Assembly: GCF_006965485.1 (NCBI RefSeq)
Contig: NZ_CP041360.1
Span: 5,808,501-5,872,500, forward strand
Length of the DNA stretch: 64,000 nucleotides
Direction of reading: 5' to 3'
Origin: Spirosoma sp. KCTC 42546
GTDB taxonomy: Bacteria > Bacteroidota > Bacteroidia > Cytophagales > Spirosomataceae
Every line of letters starts with the position of its first letter. Within the stretch, counting starts at the first letter, position 1. The translations under genes and the position numbers were made by a program. Shown in pieces: positions 35,328 to 44,514 of the stretch. The notes beneath the pieces were generated by a model, which was given only the letters and a program-made list of their open reading frames with translations, was not told the origin of the DNA and searched no databases.

Positions 35328-36152
35328 ATGAATCTCTTTATCAGACTACTTTTTAGTGTATCATTTGTCCTTAGCTTCTGCCTGTTAGCCAAGGCACAAA
35401 CGTATAAAAACACCATCGGCCTATCGTTGGGTACATTCCGGCTTCGGTCGCTCGATCAACAGGCATCGGTGCTTGAGTATGCAGGACAGGCCTTGCCCCT
35501 CTTCGGGCTTACCTATCGACATCAGTCGGAAAATTCGCGGTTTAACCTCCGGCTCTCGGGCGGAGCGGGGCAGATGAATCCCACCCGATTCGGCCCCCGC
35601 ACCTACACCACGCCCATAGGCGATGGTAAGGAGTTCACGTATCAGATTTCGTCGACCATGTATGCGTTTACACTGGAGGCCGATTACCTCCGGCGCATCG
35701 GTGCTACCGAACCGGGTAAATTCAACACATGGGTGGGCGGTTCGATTCAGGAATCTGCCTGGTATGCCGATGAGGTCGGTAACTTTCCCTGGCTTGTCAA
35801 TACGGCAACATTCTCGCCGGTAGTGCAAACAGACTATGCATTTCAGCCAAATCACAGTCTGTCCCTGCGAGTTGACATGGCTGTTGTGGGGCTAATTACC
35901 CGTGCTATCTGGTCTAATTTCCCGAAGTCGACGACGGATAATAATGTGGAGGCTTACTTCAAACAAGGAACGCGAGCTGCGACTGTGAGCAAATTGGGAA
36001 ATGTTAACGTACAGTTTGGCTATAGCTATCGGCTGAGTTCACGCATGAGTGTGGGCGCTACGTATAGGGCCCGCTACCTGTCCTATCCCGACCCACGGCC
36101 GATCCAGGCAATCAGTAGTTCGATCTCGCTGGACGGAGAAATTCATTTTTAA
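35328..36152 (+). CDS. Outer-membrane beta-barrel-like protein of unknown function
   Basis: Exported protein of 274 aa. Signal peptide NLFIRLLFSVSFVLSFCLLAKAQ. The mature part alternates aromatic and polar strands (for example FRLRSLD, RFNLRLSGGAG, YQISSTMYAFTLEADYLRR, NVQFGYSYRLSS) as in outer-membrane barrels. No family is recognised. The ATG at 35328 starts the signal peptide; a near-consensus -7 element (CAACTTTG, 35296-35303) just before it argues against the ATG at 35301. Only 23 bp separate it from the S41 protease gene, so they likely share a transcript with the following two-component genes. Confidence 0.75.
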   Translation: MNLFIRLLFSVSFVLSFCLLAKAQTYKNTIGLSLGTFRLRSLDQQASVLEYAGQALPLFGLTYRHQSENSRFNLRLSGGAGQMNPTRFGPRTYTTPIGDGKEFTYQISSTMYAFTLEADYLRRIGATEPGKFNTWVGGSIQESAWYADEVGNFPWLVNTATFSPVVQTDYAFQPNHSLSLRVDMAVVGLITRAIWSNFPKSTTDNNVEAYFKQGTRAATVSKLGNVNVQFGYSYRLSSRMSVGATYRARYLSYPDPRPIQAISSSISLDGEIHF

Positions 36153-36175
36153 CTCACGCTCATTCCATCTTACAA

Positions 36176-37192
36176 ATGAAAAACATACCTCTCTTTATGC
36201 TATTGCTGCTCACCACAGCCTGTACATCACAGCTCATCGGGCCACAAACCCCCAATTCACCTGTTACGAATTTTGATTATTTATGGCAGGAATACGACCG
36301 CCTGTATGGCACGTTTGAGCCGAAGAAAATCGACTGGGATACGGCCTACAAAACGTACCGACCGCAGATAACTGAACAAACGACCGATGCCGACCTGTAT
36401 CGGGTCATGACCAAAATGCTGGACATCCTGGACGATAACCACGTCTATCTCCGTCCGACAGCCGATACAAAACTACCCTGGTATTCGGGTGGAATTCTGG
36501 GACGAACACAGGTGGAAGACTACAACGGCGACGTAGTGAAAACGTACCTGACCAGCACAAAGCAAATTACGCACGAATTTGTATGCAGCAAAATCAAACA
36601 AAATGTTGGCTATATCCTGCTAAAAGGATTCGAGAACGACTTCTCGACCTACGAAAAAACGATGGATTCGGTGCTGACATACCTTGCCGACACAAAGGGA
36701 ATCATCATTGACTTGCGCGATAATGGCGGTGGCGAAGACCGGGTGGCGCAGTACATCGCGAATCGCTTTGCCACAGAACGGCACCTGTCGTTTACGTCCA
36801 GGATGCGTACTGGCCCCAAACACGCCGATTTTGCGCCAGAGCTGAAGTTTTACACGGAGCCAGCCGGTCGTTTTCAGTACACCAAACCAGTTGTTGTAGT
36901 GACCAATTTATCGGCGTACAGTTCGGCGGAGACGTTCATGCTGGCTATGTTGCAGAACAAGCAGGTTACACAAATTGGCGAGGTAACGGGGGGCGCTTTC
37001 TCCGATGCACTCCCGCGTGATTTGCCCAACGGCTGGAGTTTCCGCGTGCCCATTGCCGACGTTCGTGATGCTAGTGGGCAGAGTCTGGAAGGTATTGGCA
37101 TCATGCCGAAAATACGCATAAAAAATACACCGGAGGAATTAAAAGCAGGTCACGACCGGGCATTGGAGCGAGCTATCGAGTTGTTAGAATGA
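36176..37192 (+). CDS. S41-family (C-terminal processing) peptidase lipoprotein
   Basis: Lipoprotein serine protease of 338 aa. Lipobox LTTAC with Cys16. An N-terminal helical tri-helix region with LDDNHVYLRP (about residues 85-95) precedes the S41 core; the catalytic Ser is in NLSAYSSAETFM (near residue 250), preceded by GIIIDLRDNGGGEDRVAQY. No clear PDZ domain is seen. It probably acts in the periplasm. The stop codon overlaps the ATG of the following kinase gene (ATGA), showing translational coupling and suggesting a functional link with that signalling pair. Confidence 0.9.
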   Translation: MKNIPLFMLLLLTTACTSQLIGPQTPNSPVTNFDYLWQEYDRLYGTFEPKKIDWDTAYKTYRPQITEQTTDADLYRVMTKMLDILDDNHVYLRPTADTKLPWYSGGILGRTQVEDYNGDVVKTYLTSTKQITHEFVCSKIKQNVGYILLKGFENDFSTYEKTMDSVLTYLADTKGIIIDLRDNGGGEDRVAQYIANRFATERHLSFTSRMRTGPKHADFAPELKFYTEPAGRFQYTKPVVVVTNLSAYSSAETFMLAMLQNKQVTQIGEVTGGAFSDALPRDLPNGWSFRVPIADVRDASGQSLEGIGIMPKIRIKNTPEELKAGHDRALERAIELLE

Positions 37193-38265
37193 ACACACGC
37201 GTTTATTTTGCATCCTTCAGGCAACGGCGGATGATACGGTTAAACGACAAATGGTTTCGGCTGGTGGGCATTCCAGCGATGGCGTTGCTGGCCAACTGGA
37301 TTTTTTACGACGAAATCAATCGGCAGCACAACCAGAAATTCTGGATCGACTGGGTTTTCAGCCTGCTGGAAGTGTCATTGCTCTGGACGTTCAGTCGGTA
37401 TGGCATCCTGAGGTCGCGACGACGCTACCCGGATCTAAGCCAGACCCGCCAACGTATTCTGTTCCAGATACTTTGGTTCTTGTGCATAACCGCTTCATTT
37501 CGGTTGTTGACGACATTCCTGTACGACGTAACGATGTTCTGGGGCTATCATTATACACCTATTCGTTACATTTATAATGTGGCGGTAGGTCTCTTCGGCA
37601 TCGTGCCCGTAGCCGCTATTTACGAAGGCATGTATCTGTATCGGCAATGGACTGTTACCTATTACGAAGCGCAGGAACTAAAAAAAATCAATCTGCAAAC
37701 GCAGTTGGAATCGCTGAAGGAGCAGGTAAAACCACACTTTCTGTTCAATAGCCTGAACACCTTGCAGGGGTTGGTGATGGAGGACGATAAAGAGCAGGCC
37801 GTGGCCTTTATCATCAACCTGTCGCAGGTATACCGTTATCTATTGCAGAGTAACGAGCAGGTGCTGATTCCGCTAGCGAAAGAGTTGGAATTCAATCAAG
37901 CTTATGTCGATTTGCTCAAAACGCGCTACGAACGGGGTCTGGTAATGGAGGTGAACGTTGCGCCCGATGTGCTTACTTATATGCTCCCTCCGCTCACGCT
38001 TCAGATGCTGGTGGAGAATGCTGTGAAACACAACCGTATCTCGACCGGTCACCCGCTCACGATTCGTATTCATAGCGATGCCGCACACAACTTACTGGTG
38101 GTCAATAATTTACAGCGAAAGCAAACGGTCGTTCCATCGAACCAGATGGGTCTGGCTACTATTTCGGCGAAGTATCGTCTGCTCAATCAGCCCGATATTG
38201 TTATTCATCAGACCGATACCATTTTTCAGGTATCGGTTCCTTTGCTCCAGAATCCTACCTCATGA
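37189..38265 (+). CDS. LytS-type sensor histidine kinase
   Basis: Membrane histidine kinase (His_kinase family PF06580) of 358 aa. Four hydrophobic segments lie in the first 150 residues (for example LVGIPAMALLANWIFY, WVFSLLEVSLLWTFS, ILWFLCITASFRLLTTFL, VGLFGIVPVAAIYEGMYL). A short coiled linker is followed by KPHFLFNSLN with phosphoacceptor His183, and the ATPase part LQMLVENAVKHN. It overlaps both neighbours by 4 bp (ATGA). The following LytTR regulator is its partner. Confidence 0.93.
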   Translation: MNTRVYFASFRQRRMIRLNDKWFRLVGIPAMALLANWIFYDEINRQHNQKFWIDWVFSLLEVSLLWTFSRYGILRSRRRYPDLSQTRQRILFQILWFLCITASFRLLTTFLYDVTMFWGYHYTPIRYIYNVAVGLFGIVPVAAIYEGMYLYRQWTVTYYEAQELKKINLQTQLESLKEQVKPHFLFNSLNTLQGLVMEDDKEQAVAFIINLSQVYRYLLQSNEQVLIPLAKELEFNQAYVDLLKTRYERGLVMEVNVAPDVLTYMLPPLTLQMLVENAVKHNRISTGHPLTIRIHSDAAHNLLVVNNLQRKQTVVPSNQMGLATISAKYRLLNQPDIVIHQTDTIFQVSVPLLQNPTS

Positions 38266-39071
38266 ACGTATTGATTATCGAAGATGAAGCGGTGGCGGCC
38301 CGACAACTCAAAGCAATGGTGGAGCGGGCAGGTGATGACATTACGGTATTGGCCGTACTTGACAGTATCGAACGGTCGGTGGCGTATTTGCAGCAAAGCA
38401 GCACTCAATCGGGCGATCCAAATTCCCCAATTCATCCTGACCTGATTCTGCTTGACATTGAACTATCTGATGGACAGAGCTTTGCTATTTTCAATCAGGT
38501 ATCGGTAACCAGTCCCATTATTTTCACTACGGCCTACGATGAATTTGCCTTGCGGGCTTTTGAGGTTAATAGCGTGGATTATCTGCTGAAACCCATTCAG
38601 GAAACCGCGCTGCGCAAAGCCCTGCAAAAATTCCGACAACTTCAGCAAACCTACGGGGGCGTCACTACCGTAACGCTTCCCATCGATGACCTAATTCGGC
38701 AGCTTAGCGAACGGCAATCGCCAGTTGCTTCCTTCCGCGACCGATTTCTGGTGCATGTTGGTCAGCGGTTGTTACCCATCGATAGCTCGGAAGTAGCGTA
38801 CTTCTATTCAATGAACAAACTGACGTTTTTGAAAACGCACACGGATAATCAGTACATACTCAACTATTCGCTTGATGAGCTGGAAAAATCGCTTGATCCC
38901 CGGCAGTTTTACCGGGCTAATCGTCAGTTTATTGTGGGCCATAAGGCCGTGCAGAAACTCCATTTGTATTTCAACAGCAAATTGAAAGTAGATCTTCGGC
39001 CAACTACGGAAGAAGACGTGTTGATCAGCCGCGAAAAAGCGATGGCATTTCGGCAGTGGCTGGGAGAGTGA
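38262..39071 (+). CDS. LytTR-family response regulator
   Basis: Response regulator of 269 aa. The receiver has E7/D8, phosphorylatable Asp65 (LILLDIELSDG) and Lys110 (VDYLLKPI). The LytTR DNA-binding domain spans about 165-265 (RFLVHVGQRLLPIDSSEVAY, FYRANRQFIVGHKAV). It overlaps the kinase gene by 4 bp. A second, separate LytTR pair lies at 21.3-24 kb in this window. Confidence 0.93.
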   Translation: MNVLIIEDEAVAARQLKAMVERAGDDITVLAVLDSIERSVAYLQQSSTQSGDPNSPIHPDLILLDIELSDGQSFAIFNQVSVTSPIIFTTAYDEFALRAFEVNSVDYLLKPIQETALRKALQKFRQLQQTYGGVTTVTLPIDDLIRQLSERQSPVASFRDRFLVHVGQRLLPIDSSEVAYFYSMNKLTFLKTHTDNQYILNYSLDELEKSLDPRQFYRANRQFIVGHKAVQKLHLYFNSKLKVDLRPTTEEDVLISREKAMAFRQWLGE

Positions 39072-39172
39072 GCGCAAATGGAGCTTGGCAGGCGGAATAC
39101 ACAGAAAAAATGACGAGCTTACGAACAAACGCTCGTTTGCGTTTCAACTACATCAACCTGAAAAGACAAACT

Positions 39173-40096
39173 ATGCTATTCCTCAACCACTCAATCGACA
39201 CGATTGTGAGCCAATCATCTGTTTCCCATTGGCTTGCCCTGCTTCTTCTGTTACTCAATTCAAACGCAACCTTTGGCCAGGGCCCTCCCGATGCCGATAT
39301 TTTTCTGGTTGATCTGACACCTAAAAACCGGCCTACGCTGGTAAGCAAAGCGGTAAACATGACCCAGCGTAAGGGCTACGACAATCAGCCTTCGTTTACG
39401 CCAGATGGGAAGAGTGTGCTGTTCACCTCCATGCACGACGACGGACAAACCGACATCTACCGCTACGATCTTCAATCAAAGGCAACTACGCAACTCACTA
39501 AAACACCCGAAGGCGAATATTCACCCACCGTTACGCCCGATAAAGCTTACTTCTCAGTCATTCGGATGGAGATGGACAAAACGCAACGCTTGTGGAAATT
39601 CCCGATCTCAGGCACCGGAGAACCAACGCTGATTCTCACAAACGTGAAACCCGTGGGCTATCATTGCTGGCTCACACCCGACTGGCTGGCTCTGTTCATT
39701 CTGGGTAAACCGAATTCACTCCAACTGGCCCACGTCAGTACCGGCGATACCACCCGAATTGAAGGTAACATTGGCCGCTCGCTCCATAGAGTTCCGGGTA
39801 AAAATGCGTTGAGTTTTGTTCATAAACGGACCTCCACCGAGTGGGAAATCAAGCAACTCGATCTAAAAACGAGCCAGATCACAACCATTGCCCCAACCCT
39901 ACCTGGCAGTGAAGATTTCGTCTGGACGCCGGATGGTACGATACTGATGGGTCAGGGGGCAATCCTGTATCAACTCAATCCGAAAAGTGGTCAGAGCTGG
40001 ACACAACTAGCCGACTTTAGCTCAATCGGCATTAAGCAGTTGACCCGACTGGCCATTGATGCTGACGGTAAAAAACTAGCCTTGGTTGGACAATGA
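39173..40096 (+). CDS. Exported TolB-like PD40 protein
   Basis: Exported beta-propeller protein of 307 aa. A hydrophobic signal region (WLALLLLLLNSNATFGQ) is followed by PD40 repeats such as PSFTPDGKSVLFTSMHDDGQ, YSPTVTPDKAYFSV and VWTPDGTILMGQG. No catalytic domain is attached. ATG at 39173 is chosen as it precedes the signal peptide; reading on from 39056 would overlap the regulator gene. It may bind a peptide or polymer in the periplasm; function unknown. Distance to the LytTR gene is 101 bp. Confidence 0.8.
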   Translation: MLFLNHSIDTIVSQSSVSHWLALLLLLLNSNATFGQGPPDADIFLVDLTPKNRPTLVSKAVNMTQRKGYDNQPSFTPDGKSVLFTSMHDDGQTDIYRYDLQSKATTQLTKTPEGEYSPTVTPDKAYFSVIRMEMDKTQRLWKFPISGTGEPTLILTNVKPVGYHCWLTPDWLALFILGKPNSLQLAHVSTGDTTRIEGNIGRSLHRVPGKNALSFVHKRTSTEWEIKQLDLKTSQITTIAPTLPGSEDFVWTPDGTILMGQGAILYQLNPKSGQSWTQLADFSSIGIKQLTRLAIDADGKKLALVGQ

Positions 40097-40103
40097 TTCA
40101 AGT

Positions 40104-40190
40104 AGATTTATTGAACACAGAGGCACGGAGAACACGGAGTTTAAAAAATATAATTTCTGTGTTCTCCGTGCCTCTGTGTTCAATAAATCT
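40104..40190. terminator. CACAGAG-type tandem-arm hairpin, copy 2
   Basis: Arms 40104-40139 and 40155-40190 pair over 36 bp with about two mismatches. Units are ACACAGAGG, CACGGAGA, ACACGGAG, capped by AGATTTATTGA. It fills the gap of two convergent genes, 7 bp after one stop and 2 bp from the other. Sequence differences from the other two copies (CGGAG here, CAGAG or CAAAG there) are matched in both arms. Confidence 0.8.
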
Positions 40191-40192
40191 AT

Positions 40193-40549
40193 CTAAAGAA
40201 AAGGCCGGGGATCGAACAGGACTTTGAGTGAGTCTATTTTCCCGTCCGAAACATGGTACCAACCACAACCGAATATCGTTTTACCCGACATGGTGAGATC
40301 ATAGAGCAGACAGACATCATCGCCATCGGCAAATGCCTTCTGGATGGCATACGTTAACTTCATCTTTTCCATGTCCTGGATATAAGCGTCACCGCCCTCC
40401 CGCGACCCAAGGACACCTTTAAACGTCATCGCATCGCTCGCCAAACGTCTGGCGGCCTTAAAATCTTCGTCATTGATCGCTTGTACGAAGGCCAGCACGG
40501 TTTCCTTGCTATCGGTTGCTACCGATCCCGTTTGATTGTCTTGTGCCAT
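40193..40549 (-). CDS. SnoaL/NTF2-like protein
   Basis: Small cytoplasmic protein of 118 aa with the NTF2-like cone fold pattern (FVQAINDEDFKAARRLASDAMTF ... GWYHVSDGKIDSLKVLFDPR). Such proteins can be polyketide cyclase-like enzymes, isomerases or ligand sinks; no active residues can be assigned. ATG at 40549 is chosen; the 44-residue upstream extension from 40681 looks unlike the family. Located convergent with the PD40 gene. Confidence 0.78.
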   Translation of the reverse strand: MAQDNQTGSVATDSKETVLAFVQAINDEDFKAARRLASDAMTFKGVLGSREGGDAYIQDMEKMKLTYAIQKAFADGDDVCLLYDLTMSGKTIFGCGWYHVSDGKIDSLKVLFDPRPFL

Positions 40550-40729
40550 TTCCTGCCTGATTTGTTGTCGATTACTGGTAGAGCGCTTGGTTGTTATTGC
40601 TCTGGTCTCCCTATAAAACAGGTAATAAACCTCGCCCCAGACCCAAAGGTTTTCTCCTGATAGCTCCATATATGTTGGCAATGAGCCTGCCAGATGGCAT
40701 ATTTGTGCTAGTTGATAAATGGAAATAGT

Positions 40730-41695
40730 ATGGCGACTGTGGGTTCAAAACTAAGCGTATGGCTTATCCGGTTTGCCGGGTTTATTGGCGTTCTTGCGTG
40801 CTTTACATCCTGTAGGTCTCTGAAACAAAATCAGAAAGAAGTGACCGCCCAGAATACCTATTGCCACCCAACAGTCGACTACAAATACGATTCAACCTAT
40901 TTACCAGAGGCCAATATTGACGCCATTTTGAAAGCCGATACGGCGCTCACCAGACGGTATTCTCACCATGATTTGGTTATGGCCAACGCCATTGGTGTCA
41001 TCCCATTGCTACGAGAACTTAGCTCGTTAGAAACAAGTCCCAAAGCCGATGCCCGCCTGGAAAGCGTTGTCAAGCATCAACAAATTCTCAACCGACTTTT
41101 AGTGGCTTCCACGCAAATTTCCAGCGTAGCCGCCGAACTCGACTGCGAAGGCGAACGGGCCAACCGATTAGGCACCTACTTAGATCAGTACGATAGCCAG
41201 CGCATCCGACGGCTAACACTCCTATCAATTATTGTGGGGGCCGCTACAACAGTTGCCACAACACTCATTCAATCCGACAATGCCAGCAAAGTAGTCGGCA
41301 TAGGCGGGGGAATTATTGGCGCAGGTTTTGGTGGGTTGGCCGCTTTCTCGTCGAATCGGACGATTCACCTGAGTCATGAACGCAACTTATTGACTGACGT
41401 CTGGCAACAAAATCAGCAGTCGTCCATTTATCCACCTTTTGTGTGGTATGTACTGAATGAGAAGGTGTTCAGCAATAGCAACCAATATTCGGTGAGCCAC
41501 AACATTCGCCAACGGTGGCAGAATTATGTTCTCAACGACAGTTCTCCAGACGAACAGGCACTTTATTTTGGCAAGGGTGGCGATTACAAAGCGGATGATT
41601 TCCATGCGCGGGCCAACATGCTCAATCAACTTCAGTCATCGGTACGCTCCATCAACCAGGAGTTACACAGTTTAGCACTGGCGCTGGCGCGTTAA
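40730..41695 (+). CDS. Lipoprotein of unknown function with glycine-zipper segment
   Basis: Predicted lipoprotein of 321 aa: a long hydrophobic N-terminus ends in LACFTSC (lipobox). A second hydrophobic, glycine-rich stretch (VVGIGGGIIGAGFGGLAAFS, about residues 190-210) could insert in a membrane; the preceding LTLLSIIVGAATTVATTLI is also hydrophobic. The rest is helical and polar. No family is recognised. ATG at 40730 is preferred to TTG at 40712. It stands at the edge of the AT-rich block but has normal composition itself. Confidence 0.7.
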   Translation: MATVGSKLSVWLIRFAGFIGVLACFTSCRSLKQNQKEVTAQNTYCHPTVDYKYDSTYLPEANIDAILKADTALTRRYSHHDLVMANAIGVIPLLRELSSLETSPKADARLESVVKHQQILNRLLVASTQISSVAAELDCEGERANRLGTYLDQYDSQRIRRLTLLSIIVGAATTVATTLIQSDNASKVVGIGGGIIGAGFGGLAAFSSNRTIHLSHERNLLTDVWQQNQQSSIYPPFVWYVLNEKVFSNSNQYSVSHNIRQRWQNYVLNDSSPDEQALYFGKGGDYKADDFHARANMLNQLQSSVRSINQELHSLALALAR

Positions 41696-42047
41696 GGTTT
41701 ATTAATCAACAGGGGGTAAATCTAAAATTCGTTACTTAATGGAATGGGGAATTAGTAGCCTTTCCTGAGCAGCAAAAAAGCTACTGATTTCTATAGGTAT
41801 TGAACTCTACTAAATTGATCCATTTATTTGGCCAATATTTATATTATTCTCATAGAAGTCCTGTAAGAGCTCTTATATTAATGAACTATTCTAAGATCAA
41901 CCAACCCGTACAAGCCCTAAAAACAACCCCGATTGCACGTTGGAAAGGGTAGAAAGAAAGTCTCTATTATGTTAAGGGAGTATCTGTAGATCGAGCGTGT
42001 CGATTCTTAAAAAGAGGCTTCACTAAGACTTTAGAATTATTTTCAAC
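41696..42047. other. AT-rich intergenic region at the left edge of the orphan-gene block
   Basis: 352 bp between two co-directional genes. No coding frame, no TAnnTTTG element and no long inverted repeat was found. Composition drops towards AT here and stays low to about 43.7 kb, so this gap marks the left boundary of a compositionally different block. Confidence 0.4.
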
Positions 42048-43043
42048 ATGCCCCAAGATCAGCTTAAGTTCAGATTGGTACAGTTATATGCCATTTGCAC
42101 CGCTGGTCTATTTTTTCTTCTCTTAGTTGGTATCTTACAACTATTTTTTGACCGATCTCCTTTAGAAAACGTGGAAGAAGCCAATATTTACCCTATCATT
42201 TCCCAATCTCAGAAACCACATATTCTTCAGTGGATCGGGTTAATAGTTTTTACGCTTTTCTTTTTAAGTTTTTTAGGACTGTCGATTGCAGATGCAAGTT
42301 GGGCTTCATTTGCTATAACCATCGTAGTCTATATGATTATTTTGATTAGAATGCTAATTTCTATGTTTTTAAAAAAAATATACTACTTAAGCTCTGATAA
42401 AATAATTGTTGCCGACCAAAAAAATGAATACATCACTGAGTTACCAATTAATGAAATAGAAAAATGGAACTATTATTCCGACAAAAAAGAAGATTGTTTA
42501 GTTGTTTCAGGTCGATATTCTAGTATCATAATTGAAAAAGATAGTTATGATAATTTTGAAGAAATATTAACTTTTTTTACAAATGCTGGTTTAGTAAAAG
42601 ATAACAATTTAAAAAGTTCTGGAGTTAAAAATGAAGTAATACAAGATGTTTACACATACGAGTTTATTTATTTATTTTTATCTATTGCTTTTATATTAAA
42701 TTTCCTATTCTGGATCATTACTCATTCGAAGAGTGCTTCAACAGAAATACAATATTTTCAAGGGCATATCCAGACGATAGAGTCTTTCCAAAAAAGCAAT
42801 ACTGTCAGAGTTGCTCTAGAAGAGTATAATAAGTTCACTTTCAAGTTTAATGGAGAAGATGGAAGAAAGTATAGTTTAGCTAATAAAGCCGATTTAATAG
42901 GAAAGAAAGTTAAGATTGGAATCTTTAAAAGTGATTATGAGTGGAAGATAAAAAATAAAACTATCAGAATGCTTGACTTGAACTCTATTCCTTACCTAAA
43001 TGCAGTAAGTTTAGAGCAAACGGGTCAACTACAAGTAAAGTGA
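42048..43043 (+). CDS. Membrane protein of unknown function, AT-rich gene
   Basis: Protein of 331 aa with no recognised family. Hydrophobic segments: about residues 12-30 (LYAICTAGLFFLLLVGILQL), 62-82, 86-107 and 206-224 (YLFLSIAFILNFLFWIITH). Between 110 and 180 and after 230 are soluble, Lys-rich parts. The gene is strikingly AT-rich, with A/T-ending codons dominating, unlike flanking genes, which suggests acquisition from elsewhere. It precedes a small lipoprotein gene by 43 bp. Confidence 0.7.
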   Translation: MPQDQLKFRLVQLYAICTAGLFFLLLVGILQLFFDRSPLENVEEANIYPIISQSQKPHILQWIGLIVFTLFFLSFLGLSIADASWASFAITIVVYMIILIRMLISMFLKKIYYLSSDKIIVADQKNEYITELPINEIEKWNYYSDKKEDCLVVSGRYSSIIIEKDSYDNFEEILTFFTNAGLVKDNNLKSSGVKNEVIQDVYTYEFIYLFLSIAFILNFLFWIITHSKSASTEIQYFQGHIQTIESFQKSNTVRVALEEYNKFTFKFNGEDGRKYSLANKADLIGKKVKIGIFKSDYEWKIKNKTIRMLDLNSIPYLNAVSLEQTGQLQVK

Positions 43044-43086
43044 GTAATTACAAATTTAATGCTCTTAGGTTAACATAGTGCCACTT

Positions 43087-43590
43087 ATGCAACAGATGAG
43101 ATATGCAAAATGGTTAGTTTTAATCGTGTCTCTAACCGGATGTGATATACTTAGTGCGGGTACATTAGGAGCCTTTCAGCAATGGAATTTTTCTGCTACT
43201 GAAAAACGTCTTGACAAAGAAATGGCAGTTCTTTACAAGAATAATCCTGAGTATGTGATTCCTGAAAAATGGAAATACTTAGATAGCTGGCAAGAAAGTG
43301 GATATGGCTCTTTGAACGGTAAAATTATTTACTTTTCAAATAGACCAGAGGAGATGTATTATATTTCTTATTTTGAAATAGAGGCTAATTCACCTGGTAA
43401 TGATAGTGATTCCACTATAACAACTATAGCCGTTCGAGCAGTGAATAATGGCAATAGTAGTTGGGATACGGCTGAAGAATTTGAGAAAAATAAGGCAGAA
43501 GAAAAAAAGATTAACAGTCGTTTTTATAATGAAATAATTTCTAAATTGGAAATACAAATAGGTCAAACAGCAAAAAAAGAAAAGGCCTAG
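43087..43590 (+). CDS. Small lipoprotein of unknown function, AT-rich gene
   Basis: Predicted lipoprotein of 167 aa with lipobox SLTGC near residue 19. The mature part has a charged N-terminal region (EKRLDKEMAVLYKNNP), a GSLNGKIIYFSNRPEEMYYISYF stretch and a Lys-rich C-terminus. No family recognised. Starts at 43078 (GTG), 43087 or 43096 are all possible; 43087 is a compromise. Codon usage matches the AT-rich gene before it, and the two are likely one transcript and one acquisition. Confidence 0.65.
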   Translation: MQQMRYAKWLVLIVSLTGCDILSAGTLGAFQQWNFSATEKRLDKEMAVLYKNNPEYVIPEKWKYLDSWQESGYGSLNGKIIYFSNRPEEMYYISYFEIEANSPGNDSDSTITTIAVRAVNNGNSSWDTAEEFEKNKAEEKKINSRFYNEIISKLEIQIGQTAKKEKA

Positions 43591-43773
43591 TAAATTGTAT
43601 TTTATCTAGCCCCTACCGCCTGTTATAGAAATTAGTTTTCAGGAAAATTCTCTTTACATATTCCTAGCTATAAACCTGCCTTAAGAATAGTGCAATAACT
43701 TGTTCATCGGAAATCTTATCTTGTAGTAGACTATTTTTATAAACAGCTCACTACAGCATGAAATAGGCTACCT

Positions 43774-44346
43774 CTATTTCCGAGGGCGGACATCATTATA
43801 TCTTGTCAAAATGAGTTGACTTCTACGATCAACTATTTTGTAGTAATAAGTAAAAGCAGGTTTTAAGGTGTCTTCCGCCGATTCCACAAGAAACAAATAC
43901 CGTGTTCCCTGAATATCGTTATGGTTATCTAATTGGTAAGGATACCACCAAGACTCTGTCGATGTATCATGAACAATCCCCCCAATCCGATTGCGATTCA
44001 AAAATTTTATCACTCCTAGCAACCGAGCAACCCTGGCTTTCGGCAGACTAACAAATCCCGGATTGCGTAGGGATACCGTGTCGATTCTGCCTATATTGTA
44101 GTGAGAGCCAAGCATAGTAGCTTTATCAACCTTAAAATGAAAAACGCTATCCTGGCGGACATAGCAGCTTAGAAATATAGTTGGATTGATCGCTTCACAC
44201 AAGTGACGTAGTACGCGCATTGAGTCCTGAACGGATTGGACCGGATCTTTCAGCACGATCTGGGATTGATAAACCGCCGGGTTTGGTCTGAAAGCAAAGT
44301 AATGGACCAACCCAGCCATACATATTGGAGCAATAATAAATTTCAT
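43774..44346 (-). CDS. Membrane-anchored protein of unknown function
   Basis: Protein of 190 aa with one N-terminal hydrophobic segment (FIIAPICMAGLVHYFAF) and a soluble remainder, no recognised domain. ATG at 44346 is chosen: a TACTTTTG -7 element (minus strand, 44392-44399) lies between it and the in-frame ATG at 44454. It is convergent with the small lipoprotein gene and divergent from the next one. Confidence 0.6.
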   Translation of the reverse strand: MKFIIAPICMAGLVHYFAFRPNPAVYQSQIVLKDPVQSVQDSMRVLRHLCEAINPTIFLSCYVRQDSVFHFKVDKATMLGSHYNIGRIDTVSLRNPGFVSLPKARVARLLGVIKFLNRNRIGGIVHDTSTESWWYPYQLDNHNDIQGTRYLFLVESAEDTLKPAFTYYYKIVDRRSQLILTRYNDVRPRK

Positions 44347-44391
44347 GTAGGGTACTTCTAAAAAGCTGTCATATAGGTGCAGTGGCTGTTG

Positions 44392-44399
44392 CAAAAGTA
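44392..44399 (-). promoter_or_regulatory. -7 promoter element TACTTTTG
   Basis: Plus-strand CAAAAGTA reads TACTTTTG on the minus strand, an exact TAnnTTTG match, 46 bp upstream of the ATG at 44346. Confidence 0.45.
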
Positions 44400-44514
44400 G
44401 ATCATAAGTTTTTGATTCTATTTGGTGAACACTTTTTGACCTCGACTTTTGCAAAACTTATAGAGATTATACAACAAAAATGATTCAGACGTTATGGGAA
44501 TAAACCACTTGTAA

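Noticed and set aside
39121..39142. TetR-operator-like palindrome (AACAAACG/CGTTTG) before the PD40 gene
   Set aside because: Only six to seven exact pairs, no TetR-type gene in the window, and it lies where a promoter is not otherwise visible; kept only as a note.
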